Shown here: positions 16,570-24,886 of the stretch, one piece after another | How the letters are laid out: every line of letters begins with the position of its first letter | How positions within the stretch are numbered: position 1 is the stretch's first letter | Notes under the pieces: model-generated | What the model saw: only the letters and a program-made list of their open reading frames with translations | The model's database searches: none | What the model was told of the DNA's origin: nothing | Made by a program: the position numbers and the translations under genes | NCBI GenBank assembly: GCA_003224815.1 | Contig: QHZW01000122.1 | Coordinates: forward strand, 1-33,294 | DNA from: Acidobacteriota bacterium | GTDB lineage: Bacteria > Acidobacteriota > Terriglobia > Terriglobales > Acidobacteriaceae | Reading direction: 5' to 3' | DNA: 33,294 nucleotides

Positions 16570-19550
16570 TACTTGGATTCCCGAGTGATTGAATTCTTGG
16601 CGGGATACGTCGAGCTGCGCTCGACCGGACGGGTGAGGGCACCCGTTCGGCTCCTTCCCTGCGGGCTGTCGCTCAGGGCAAGCTCCGTCCCTGCATGATT
16701 CTTGCCCGTGCCCGCCGGACTTGCAGTTGCCTGTCTCAAGTCCCGCAGCGGTACCGACACGTGTTCATGAATCGCTTGACGCTCGTTGTTGTCTTCCGGA
16801 TGGGCCTGACGATAGGGGCCCGTAATGGTCTGGGCAGACTCGTCTGCTTTGAATCGCAGGTAACGCGCCTGATGTTCTTTCGCCTGTTTCTCGTCGCCCA
16901 GGCCGTTGTAGCAGAGCATCAGGTTGTATTGCGCCTGCAAGTCTTCGGGATCAACCGCCAGAACGCCATTCAACGTGCTGATCGCCTCTTTGTATTTTCG
17001 TTGTAGAAATTGAATTCGTCCAAGGTCGTTAATCGCGACGCGATCGCGCGGATATTGCGCCAACACTTTGCGCAACTCGACGGCAGAGCCGTCGTAATTG
17101 CCATCACTGCGCAGGACGCGCGCATAAAAATAATGAGCACGGGCGAGGTCGGGACTTAATTCGATTGCTTTCGTCAGAACGGTGCGGGCACGGTCCATGT
17201 CGCCCTCCTGTACCGCCGCGCGGCCGATGTTCACCCATCCGTCGGGATTCTTGGGATCGATTTCGGTCACCTTCTGAAATGAAGCTTCTGCGCCCTTCAG
17301 ATCGCCTTGCAACAGCAGACCGATGCCGTAGTCGTTCCAGCGCTGCCAATCTTCAGCGCGAAGGTCAGTCTTTGGCTGGAGCGGCGGGGCGTTGCGCGAG
17401 CCAACCTGGAGAGTAACTTCGTCTTCTGCAATAGCGACGACTGGAACGTCGGGAATCTTTTCTTCTTTCGCTGACACTCCGTTCAGAGATCCGGTGAATG
17501 CGTACTTACGGTCATCGTAACCTGGGCCTTGATTGCCGGGCTTTTCAGTATCAGGAACTCCGGCGAATGCAAACTGCGTGTTCCACCACGAAAATTTGCG
17601 ATAGCAGAGCCGCGCATGCAGCGTGATCTTGTTCCCAACATTTTCAGGAATGTGCATTTGATAGTGCACAGTGTCGGCTGCACCCGGCGGAATCAAGCGG
17701 ACATAAACAACGGACCGCGTTGACCACGCATTGCGTTTGTTGATCGGATTTCCGTGCTCGTCAATCTGCAGCGAACGATAAAAGTGCGCTCCGTTTTCGA
17801 CGGGGCCCTTGCCGTTGTCCTCGACCATGCCGCTCCAAAAGATCGTCTGGTTTTTATCGTCAGTGGCCTTCAGTTCCAGCCATGTATCGTAGGCGTCGAC
17901 GGTTCCACCCGGAAAGAAGTGCCCGATTTTCTTGGTACGCACAACGACGTCTACGCGGACGGTATCGCCACGACGAAGCAGCGGCTGCACGCGATTCAAT
18001 GGGGCCGTAATCGGAGAAGCCTCTGTAGTGGCCGCCGCAATTTTGCTTTCTGCTTCTTCACCCACTGCGAACGTCGTTTGAATATCGGATTGCGGCGTCG
18101 CGACCGCCTTCGCTTGCACAGCTTCCGGCGAAACGGCGAAGATGTCCACGCTCAAGATGCCGTTCTTTAGGAAATTTTCGGTGAGCTTCAGTTGATCGGC
18201 ATCTTCGTTCGCAGTTGGAACCGCAGTATTCGCCGCTGGGAATCGGTGCGAATGCACGAACCCATTCACGTTGCCCATGTCTGCCGAGTGCGTCAGAGGC
18301 ATGTGGCAGTCCGCGCATTGCTGTGAATGCGGGGGATAATAAAAAGATCGCGCACCCTGCCCTGAGACTCCGCTCGCCTGCCAGTTGTCATACTCGTTAA
18401 AGCCGCGAATCCAGCGATATTGATTCACGGGAACGTCGAGGTGTACTTTGTGGCAGCTTGAGCAGAACTCCGCCGTCTGATCGCGCATGAAAGGCTTGAG
18501 GAATACGCGGCGGTGTGGCTCGGGATTCAGATTAACGAGAAAATCATGCACGGTGCGCACAAGCGGATTCTTACTCGCCGCGAGCTCGTGCAACTTCGGG
18601 TATTCCAGGTAGAAGTCCCCCTGTCCCATCGTGCTTTTAACGTTGGCAATCGAGTGGCACATCATACAACCGAGTCCGGCCTGAGACTCGGGACGATGCA
18701 CAATCTGCTTGATTGGCGTATCCATCAATCCGCTATAAAGAACGGCGGGGTCATGACATCCACCGCACCATTTAGAAGGCTTGGTGCCGATGCGGTCCTG
18801 CATGTACTCAATGCTTTTGCGATACCACTGATTGTTGAACGAGGAAAAGTGGTGAGCCGAGCTGTTCCACTGTTTGTAGATATCGGCATGGCACCGTTCA
18901 CAGGACTGCGACTCCATGAAGAATTTGCTGGGAATTTTTTGGCGACCGTACACCTGGGCTGAACTCGGAAAGAAATCGCCTTCCGGGCCATCACCTTCTT
19001 CATTCATGCTTTCGGGGGCATCAGCCGGATTCTGAATGCGCGCCGAATTCAGCCAGCGCGAGTTGCGGGAGTACCAACTGGCAAAGCTGAGGGCGACCAG
19101 CGCGATCGCACACAGCGAGTAACGCAGCGTCGCACGACCAAAGCCAGCCGACAGCCATCCCCGACGGCCAGTCCAATCGGCAAAAAGAATGCCGCTGCCG
19201 GCAACCGCCAGCAGGATGTGCAGATATAACCAATTCCATTCGGCGCGCAGCGTGCCAAGCTTGATCAGGAGAATCCCGAGAATTCCCGCAGCAATCAGGA
19301 GGATCCATCCCAGCCGCGCGATCAATGAACCACCGCGCACTCGTTGGAATAGAAAAATAATCAGGTAAACGGTGGCAATGACACCAGCGAGCGCATGCAG
19401 AAGGACTACGATTGCATAGAAGACATTAGGCTGAGGAACCGCGTACAGATAAACCGCCGAGGCAAAGAGAAAAATGAGCAGAGGCGGCAAAATTCGACGA
19501 CCGAAAAACGTCTTTATCCTGGGGATCATTTCCGGACTGGCGGCGGCCAC
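16569..19550 (-). CDS. Membrane-anchored pentaheme c-type cytochrome (cytochrome c554-like) with C-terminal TPR repeats
   Basis: Five CxxCH motifs (CERCH, CGGCH, CMMCH, CSSCH, CADCH); N-terminal hydrophobic segments; TPRs (GWVNIGRAAVQEGDMDRARTVLTKAIELSPDLARAHYFYARVL). TAATG stop/start overlap with the downstream FG-GAP gene. Confidence 0.9.
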   Translation of the reverse strand: MAAASPEMIPRIKTFFGRRILPPLLIFLFASAVYLYAVPQPNVFYAIVVLLHALAGVIATVYLIIFLFQRVRGGSLIARLGWILLIAAGILGILLIKLGTLRAEWNWLYLHILLAVAGSGILFADWTGRRGWLSAGFGRATLRYSLCAIALVALSFASWYSRNSRWLNSARIQNPADAPESMNEEGDGPEGDFFPSSAQVYGRQKIPSKFFMESQSCERCHADIYKQWNSSAHHFSSFNNQWYRKSIEYMQDRIGTKPSKWCGGCHDPAVLYSGLMDTPIKQIVHRPESQAGLGCMMCHSIANVKSTMGQGDFYLEYPKLHELAASKNPLVRTVHDFLVNLNPEPHRRVFLKPFMRDQTAEFCSSCHKVHLDVPVNQYRWIRGFNEYDNWQASGVSGQGARSFYYPPHSQQCADCHMPLTHSADMGNVNGFVHSHRFPAANTAVPTANEDADQLKLTENFLKNGILSVDIFAVSPEAVQAKAVATPQSDIQTTFAVGEEAESKIAAATTEASPITAPLNRVQPLLRRGDTVRVDVVVRTKKIGHFFPGGTVDAYDTWLELKATDDKNQTIFWSGMVEDNGKGPVENGAHFYRSLQIDEHGNPINKRNAWSTRSVVYVRLIPPGAADTVHYQMHIPENVGNKITLHARLCYRKFSWWNTQFAFAGVPDTEKPGNQGPGYDDRKYAFTGSLNGVSAKEEKIPDVPVVAIAEDEVTLQVGSRNAPPLQPKTDLRAEDWQRWNDYGIGLLLQGDLKGAEASFQKVTEIDPKNPDGWVNIGRAAVQEGDMDRARTVLTKAIELSPDLARAHYFYARVLRSDGNYDGSAVELRKVLAQYPRDRVAINDLGRIQFLQRKYKEAISTLNGVLAVDPEDLQAQYNLMLCYNGLGDEKQAKEHQARYLRFKADESAQTITGPYRQAHPEDNNERQAIHEHVSVPLRDLRQATASPAGTGKNHAGTELALSDSPQGRSRTGALTRPVERSSTYPAKNSITRESK
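16605..16697 (+). repeat. Dispersed palindromic element, copy E (inside the cytochrome C-terminal coding sequence)
   Basis: GTCGAG-CTGCG-CTCGAC (16609-16625), CGGACGGGTGAGGGCACCCGTTCGGCTCCTTCCCTGCGGGCTGTCGCTCAGGGCAAGCTCCGTCCCTGCA. Confidence 0.88.
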
Positions 19551-19653
19551 GAGCGGCGCGCTAGGAAAATAACGCTAAATGCTCCAGCAGCTTAGCGGAA
19601 TAGTATAAAAACATTAGCGAGTCGCAGCGCTTTGCTGGCTGATGACGCCGAAG

Positions 19654-19878
19654 TCAGAACGAACCTTCCTGGGTAAAGGTAAAGCCCGGGAGCGCAGCTC
19701 CGGCTGTGCTCTTTGCAACTTTCACTTTGACGGTGGGCGCGTCTGGCGCGTTTACTTCAGCCGGGCGCAGCAACGCATATTGTGTGAAGACTTCGTTGTA
19801 AACCTTGGTCACGAGATAATCCTGACCGTTTTCATCCTTGCGCCAGACCTGCCCCAACTGAATCGACTTCACTGCCAT
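19654..19878 (-). CDS. Small hypothetical protein
   Basis: 74 aa from MAVKSIQLGQVWRKDENGQDYLVTKVYNEVFTQYALLRPAE; GGAG ribosome-binding-like sequence upstream of this ATG; ORF open to 19971. Confidence 0.6.
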   Translation of the reverse strand: MAVKSIQLGQVWRKDENGQDYLVTKVYNEVFTQYALLRPAEVNAPDAPTVKVKVAKSTAGAALPGFTFTQEGSF

Positions 19879-20038
19879 AGCGTTCTCCACATTCAGAGTA
19901 ACGGCGGCAAAACCCGTCGTCAATTGAGCATGCATACACGTTGGGAGATGCACTGTCGATAGCACATCCATTCGCCGACACCGCTGGAAATCCTACGTGT
20001 GACCTCTGCTAAGATGGCGTCCGGCGAGGAGAATCAGA

Positions 20039-20899
20039 ATGCCGCGAGGAGTTACACCGCGTCGCCCAGCCAAAACTGGACGGCAAGAGGGCGCCAGAGT
20101 GAGGGTCAAGGCGACTTCAAAGTCGCAAAAAGGCGGCTATAGTGCACCGCAGCGATTGAAGACTAGCGCTCAAACACCGGCACCTAAGCTCAGCAAAAAT
20201 GGACGCGGTTCCGCGAAGGGCTACAACCCGGTTGCGCCCGAGCGCGTGACGGAAATACTGTCGCGTCTCGACCAACTTTACCCCGACGTGACCTGTGCGC
20301 TCACGCATCGAAATCCATGGGAACTGCTCGTCGCGACGATTCTTTCTGCACAGTCTACGGATGTGCGCGTGAACATTGTCACCCCGGAGCTGTTCAGGAA
20401 ATATCCGACTGTGCAGGATTTCGCGCGCCTCGAACCGCAGCAACTCGAGCCGGACATCCGCTCGACGGGCTTCTTCCGCAATAAGAGCAAGTCCGTAGTC
20501 GGAGCGGCGAAAAGGATCGTGAACGAGTTCGGGGGAAATGTTCCGGAGAACATCGACGACCTGCTCACGTTACCCGGAGTAGCGCGCAAGACCGCAAATG
20601 TTGTGCTGGGAACATGGTTCGGAAAAGCTGAGGGCCTGGTCGTTGACACCCATGTTCATCGCATCTCGCGGCGGCTGGAGCTCACAAAAAATGATGACCC
20701 GAAAAAGATCGAACAAGATTTAATGCGGATGATTCCACGCGAGAAATGGATTCTCTTTTCCCATCAAATCATCTGGCACGGACGCAAGCTCTGTCTCGCG
20801 CGCTCGCCCAAATGCGCCGACTGCCTGCTCGAAAATATCTGCCACGCCGAAGATAAGACCTGGAGCACGGTGGAAAAACATGCCGGAGCCAAAGCATAA
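20039..20899 (+). CDS. nth: Endonuclease III with basic N-terminal extension
   Basis: HhH (LPGVARKTANVVLG), catalytic VVDTHVHRIS, C-terminal 4Fe-4S motif CLARSPKCADCLLENIC (C-x6-C-x2-C-x5-C). Confidence 0.95.
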   Translation: MPRGVTPRRPAKTGRQEGARVRVKATSKSQKGGYSAPQRLKTSAQTPAPKLSKNGRGSAKGYNPVAPERVTEILSRLDQLYPDVTCALTHRNPWELLVATILSAQSTDVRVNIVTPELFRKYPTVQDFARLEPQQLEPDIRSTGFFRNKSKSVVGAAKRIVNEFGGNVPENIDDLLTLPGVARKTANVVLGTWFGKAEGLVVDTHVHRISRRLELTKNDDPKKIEQDLMRMIPREKWILFSHQIIWHGRKLCLARSPKCADCLLENICHAEDKTWSTVEKHAGAKA

Positions 20900-20907
20900 G
20901 ACTTCAG

Positions 20908-23241
20908 CTAAGTCGGCACTTTCAAGATCAAGTATCCGCCCACCAGTGCGAAAATCACATCGGGCGACCATGCGGCCAGCACCGGCGGCAACTGACTGAT
21001 ATTGCCCATGGCTTCAAACAGCCCTGAGATCACGGAATACACCACGGCAATGCCGATTGCCGTGGCGACTCCGGCCATGGCGCCGCGCTTCCCTGCCGAT
21101 AGCGCGAATGGAATCGCCAGCACTCCCATGACAAACGTGATCACCGGGAATGCGATCTTCTTGTGCAGTTGCACCCTGAGCTTTACCACCTCAAATCCAC
21201 TCTGTTGTAAATCGTGAATGTAGCGGCGCAGCTGCTCGTAATTCATCTCGAGCGATTGCTTCACTTCTTTTTTGAAATACTCAGGCGGCTCGGACACGGC
21301 GTTGAAGGTTGAAACATCGAATGGACGATAATCGCGAATAGCTGCGCCTTCAAACGTACGCTGCCATCCTGAGGTGCACACCCAGCGGTGCAAGCCTTCG
21401 TCCCAGCGTGCGCGGTCAGTGTAAATGCGGTTGCCGAGTTGGAAGGTCGCGGGATTGAATTGGAAGACCGAGAGATCGCCGAACTGGTTTCGGTCGGAGT
21501 CGAACAGTTGGTAGTAATAGATCGTCGAATGCGCGCCGAAAATCCATTTGCGATATGGGTTCAAGTAAGTTTGCGGCGGGCGGCCCTTGATTTTGTTCAA
21601 CAGCGCGTCCTGCCGTTTATTCGTGTGCGGCAAATAGAATTGATCGGAAAGAAATAATCCGACCGCAACCATCACCGCAACCAGCAGCACGGGAATGATC
21701 ACGCGATAAATGCTGATGCCAGTCGCCTTGAGCGCGGTGACTTCGTTCGATCGCTCCATCAGGCCAAGCGTGATCAGCACCGCCAGCAACACTCCGTACT
21801 GCGCGACGTTGTACAGAAAGTACGGCGTCACATTGAGTAGATACTCCGCCACAATATACGGCGAGACCTGGTTCTTGAGAATGTCCCCGAGCAACTCAAA
21901 CACGGTGAATATCAGCGATAGCGCGAGCAGCGCGCCGACGATCAACGCGAGATTCACAGCGAAATCGCGCATCACATAGTCGTCAAGAATCATGGGAAAA
22001 CTGGCGCTGAACACGCGCTTTCTGGTTGCGGCGCGTTCAAAGACATTTTCGCTGGGCGCAGTAGGCACCAGCAGAGTTCCGCCTTGAAGTCTCGCCTTTA
22101 AGGATGCCCATGAGCCCTTCATCAAGGCAATTTCAAACGGACGCCGCTCTGAACGCCAGAGCAGGAAAATTCCCAGGCCAAGACATGCGATGTCGGCAAG
22201 CCACACACCAACGCCGGGAGAAACCTTGCCCTGTCGCGCGAGCGAAACTCCCAGCAAAGACACAAAGTAGTACCCGAAGACAAGAATGATGGTGAGGACA
22301 AATCCCGTTGACTTGCCGCCTTTTTTTGCCGAAAGTCCCAGTGGGAATCCGACCAGACCCAGCACAAAGCAAGCGCCGGGCAGCGCGAACCGACGGTGGA
22401 ATTCAATCCAGTACCAGCGTGCGATGGCCGGATTTTTGCGGCGATGCGCCATCTGTGGCAATTGCCAGGTTGGCACCTCGGAGATAGAGGTCGGCGGCTG
22501 GTCTTTTGCCGCGGCGCTCTCCGGCAGCGGAATCGGCAAATCAGTCTGGTCAAAGGTTGAGATCTGATATTTTTCCGGTGCGGTCGGATCAGTTTCGTGC
22601 GAGGAGCCGTTGATCAGGTGCAGATGAAGCGTATCCGGCCCTTCACTGACCAAAATCCCGCGTTCCGCCAGCGTCACTCGGGGCGCGGACGGATTTGAAA
22701 TGTCTGCGATGAATACGCCTTTCCAGATGGCAGCCCCGGGCGCGTTCTTCACGTCATGAACATAAAGAACGAGCTTGGGAAATCCTTCGTAAAAGACTCG
22801 CGGCTGTATCTGAAACGAGACCTGCGAACCCTTCAGCTGCTCCTGCAAGTGGGAAAGAGCAGCTGCCGCACGTGGCGCAACGTAAACGCTATTGCCGACT
22901 GCCAGTATCAGCGCGGCTAGGAAAAAAAGTGAGAGAATGCGGAGAAACTGCCACACCCCGACACCGCTCGCTTTCATAGCGGTAATCTCGCTGTCGGCGG
23001 CGAGGCGGCTCAGGCCGAGCAAGACTCCGATGAGCACGCCCGCGGGCAGCGTGATATTCAGCGCTCCAGGAATGATGAGAAAGAAAAGTTCAATCGCGCT
23101 CGGCAAAGGCGCGCTGTTGCGGACCACTAGTTCGAGAATCTGCCCCAGCTCGCGGGTGAAAATGACAAATGTGAAAATTGCGGTCCCGATCAGCGCGTGC
23201 GTGGTGACTTCGCCGAGAATGTAGCGCGTGAGGATCCGCAT
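20908..23241 (-). CDS. Fused LptF-LptG lipopolysaccharide export permease
   Basis: 777 aa with two YjgP/YjgQ-type modules: MRILTRYILGEVTTHALIGTAIFTFVIFT... and SFPMILDDYVMRDFAVNLALIVGALLALSLIFTVFELLGD...EVTALKATGISIYRVIIPVLLVAV. Confidence 0.9.
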   Translation of the reverse strand: MRILTRYILGEVTTHALIGTAIFTFVIFTRELGQILELVVRNSAPLPSAIELFFLIIPGALNITLPAGVLIGVLLGLSRLAADSEITAMKASGVGVWQFLRILSLFFLAALILAVGNSVYVAPRAAAALSHLQEQLKGSQVSFQIQPRVFYEGFPKLVLYVHDVKNAPGAAIWKGVFIADISNPSAPRVTLAERGILVSEGPDTLHLHLINGSSHETDPTAPEKYQISTFDQTDLPIPLPESAAAKDQPPTSISEVPTWQLPQMAHRRKNPAIARWYWIEFHRRFALPGACFVLGLVGFPLGLSAKKGGKSTGFVLTIILVFGYYFVSLLGVSLARQGKVSPGVGVWLADIACLGLGIFLLWRSERRPFEIALMKGSWASLKARLQGGTLLVPTAPSENVFERAATRKRVFSASFPMILDDYVMRDFAVNLALIVGALLALSLIFTVFELLGDILKNQVSPYIVAEYLLNVTPYFLYNVAQYGVLLAVLITLGLMERSNEVTALKATGISIYRVIIPVLLVAVMVAVGLFLSDQFYLPHTNKRQDALLNKIKGRPPQTYLNPYRKWIFGAHSTIYYYQLFDSDRNQFGDLSVFQFNPATFQLGNRIYTDRARWDEGLHRWVCTSGWQRTFEGAAIRDYRPFDVSTFNAVSEPPEYFKKEVKQSLEMNYEQLRRYIHDLQQSGFEVVKLRVQLHKKIAFPVITFVMGVLAIPFALSAGKRGAMAGVATAIGIAVVYSVISGLFEAMGNISQLPPVLAAWSPDVIFALVGGYLILKVPT

Positions 23242-23448
23242 GGAGGCAACACGTGGAGTCTAGCATGGGGAAAAGACGATGGAATGTTCACGCGACGAGG
23301 CAAATGGTCCAGGACGCGACTGAGTTTGCACGGGCAGGAATGTTCACGCCACACGTTTGTGCATATGAGCCGCAGGTTTGACCCAAGGCAAGAAGGCCAA
23401 TAAAATCAAAGAGCGGAACTCCCCGCGTTCCACACACCATAGCGCTAC

Positions 23449-23522
23449 TGCCCCCTCGTTCAATGGCAGGACAGCAGATTCTGGATCTGCTTATCGGGGT
23501 TCGAGTCCCTGGGGGGCAGCCA
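23449..23522 (+). tRNA. tRNA-Gln (anticodon CTG), encoded CCA
   Basis: Acceptor TGCCCCC/GGGGGCA, D stem GTTC/GGAC, anticodon arm GCAGA-TTCTGGA-TCTGC, T arm CGGGG-TTCGAGT-CCCTG, discriminator G then CCA. Confidence 0.95.
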
Positions 23523-23524
23523 TC

Positions 23525-23671
23525 CTTCCAGAATTCCGAATCCCCGGCATCTTCAAAGACGCTGTGATCTCGATCGCGGCGCCCATTGCCAAGCAGGAAA
23601 ACATTCGCGGGTCCGAGCGCATCATGGCAGGTCTGGCACGAGCGAAGCGCAACGGCTCGGGGCGTCCTTAG
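23525..23671 (+). pseudogene. Serine recombinase (resolvase-type) fragment
   Basis: Frame reads EFRIPGIFKDAVISIAAPIAKQENIRGSERIMAGLARAKRNGSGRP*, matching the family pattern GPFKDAVIxILAxIAKQERxRxSERxxAGLxRAKxxGxxxGRP; no N-terminal catalytic domain present. Confidence 0.8.
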
Positions 23672-23739
23672 GTCGGCAACGCGAAAGCATCCCGTACAAC
23701 ACTGTGGTGCAGAAAAGGTCAATTAATGTAATCGCCTGT

Positions 23740-24660
23740 TCACAGCAATTGAGCCCGGGCATGCGCCTCTTCATCCGCCCTGATATCCGAGTCTGGAAAG
23801 CTCGTAAGCTCCTTGCGACGCATCCAGAAATAAATTCCAAACGCCAGCATGATGGGCGGTAGGACTATTCCAAATTCATCAATGAAGTACTGTGTCTTCC
23901 CTGTGTCAATCGTCAGAGGCGTGAATATTGCCTGAACGAATATGTTGTGGCTGTTGTGAAGCAGGACGCCGGTCCAGAGGCTACCTGATCGCAGACGAAA
24001 CCAATCGACAATGGCTGCGCCACCGATATTGAGAATTACGAAACAACCGAAGCTGTACCATCGAGGCACACCCGGGTTGTTGTATGAACTGAAGAAAATA
24101 ATTGGCGCATGCCAGCACGCCCAAATCGCGGCGTTGATCAGAACGGTCGCAGTGAAGTTGCGATGTGTTAGCTGAAACAGGGCAGGAACGAGGAATCCAC
24201 GCCATCCGATTTCCTCGCCCAATGCTCCGGCAAGATCCAACATGCCGAGCGTTGCGCTGAAAAAGATCAGCAAGATTGCCGATCCGGCCGCGGATATGTG
24301 AAGCCCTACTGACTTCGCTGCGTCCGCCACAAACACTGGGTTCGGCACATTGCCCCAACCCACGACCCAAATGAGCCCATATGCGATGCCTACGTATACC
24401 AGAGGGCTGAGCCACGCGAGTAGCTGCCATCTCCAAGCGCCCCAGTTCCAGCCAAAGACTTTCAACGGCGTCTTCGCAATGAATGCAGTCAGTGTTGCGG
24501 CAGCCGCGGGGGACCACATGATGAGTTGAACGTAATAACCCTTTGCACCGAAAACATCGCCGGAGATGATTGCAAGGGATTCGCCGATTGCGGTGAAAAT
24601 CACCAACAGCACCAGGAACACGCCGATGTGCTGCCAGCGCCATGAAGGCGTCATTGACAT
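23740..24660 (-). CDS. CPBP family intramembrane metalloprotease
   Basis: EEIGWRGFLVPAL ... WACWHAPIIFF motifs in a multi-TM protein; alternative starts at 24744 or 24654. Confidence 0.85.
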   Translation of the reverse strand: MSMTPSWRWQHIGVFLVLLVIFTAIGESLAIISGDVFGAKGYYVQLIMWSPAAAATLTAFIAKTPLKVFGWNWGAWRWQLLAWLSPLVYVGIAYGLIWVVGWGNVPNPVFVADAAKSVGLHISAAGSAILLIFFSATLGMLDLAGALGEEIGWRGFLVPALFQLTHRNFTATVLINAAIWACWHAPIIFFSSYNNPGVPRWYSFGCFVILNIGGAAIVDWFRLRSGSLWTGVLLHNSHNIFVQAIFTPLTIDTGKTQYFIDEFGIVLPPIMLAFGIYFWMRRKELTSFPDSDIRADEEAHARAQLL

Positions 24661-24829
24661 TCCTGTCTGCACTGCCTCGATTTTAAAGAAGGATACCCTC
24701 AGTGGCGGCGATTTGTTGTCGTAATATCTGCCGATTACAGTCATTGAGGAGTTCGGCGGGTAACTTCGTGTGGCTGTGATCGCTGGTCAAAGAAGGCCAG
24801 CTCAAACAATCGCGGCTGGCCGCTGAAGC

Positions 24830-24859
24830 AAAAAAAAGTCCCAATCCTCGGATCGGGAC
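24830..24859 (-). terminator. Rho-independent terminator of the ferritin-like gene
   Basis: Minus strand GTCCCGATC-CGAG-GATTGGGAC followed directly by TTTTTTTT. Confidence 0.9.
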
Positions 24860-24886
24860 GGAGTCATCTGAGTCGCATTCTGCAAA

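Noticed and set aside
23378-23524. ORF 23378-23671 as one protein-coding gene
   Set aside because: Its first half runs through tRNA-Gln; only the part after the tRNA shows family resemblance (recombinase relic).
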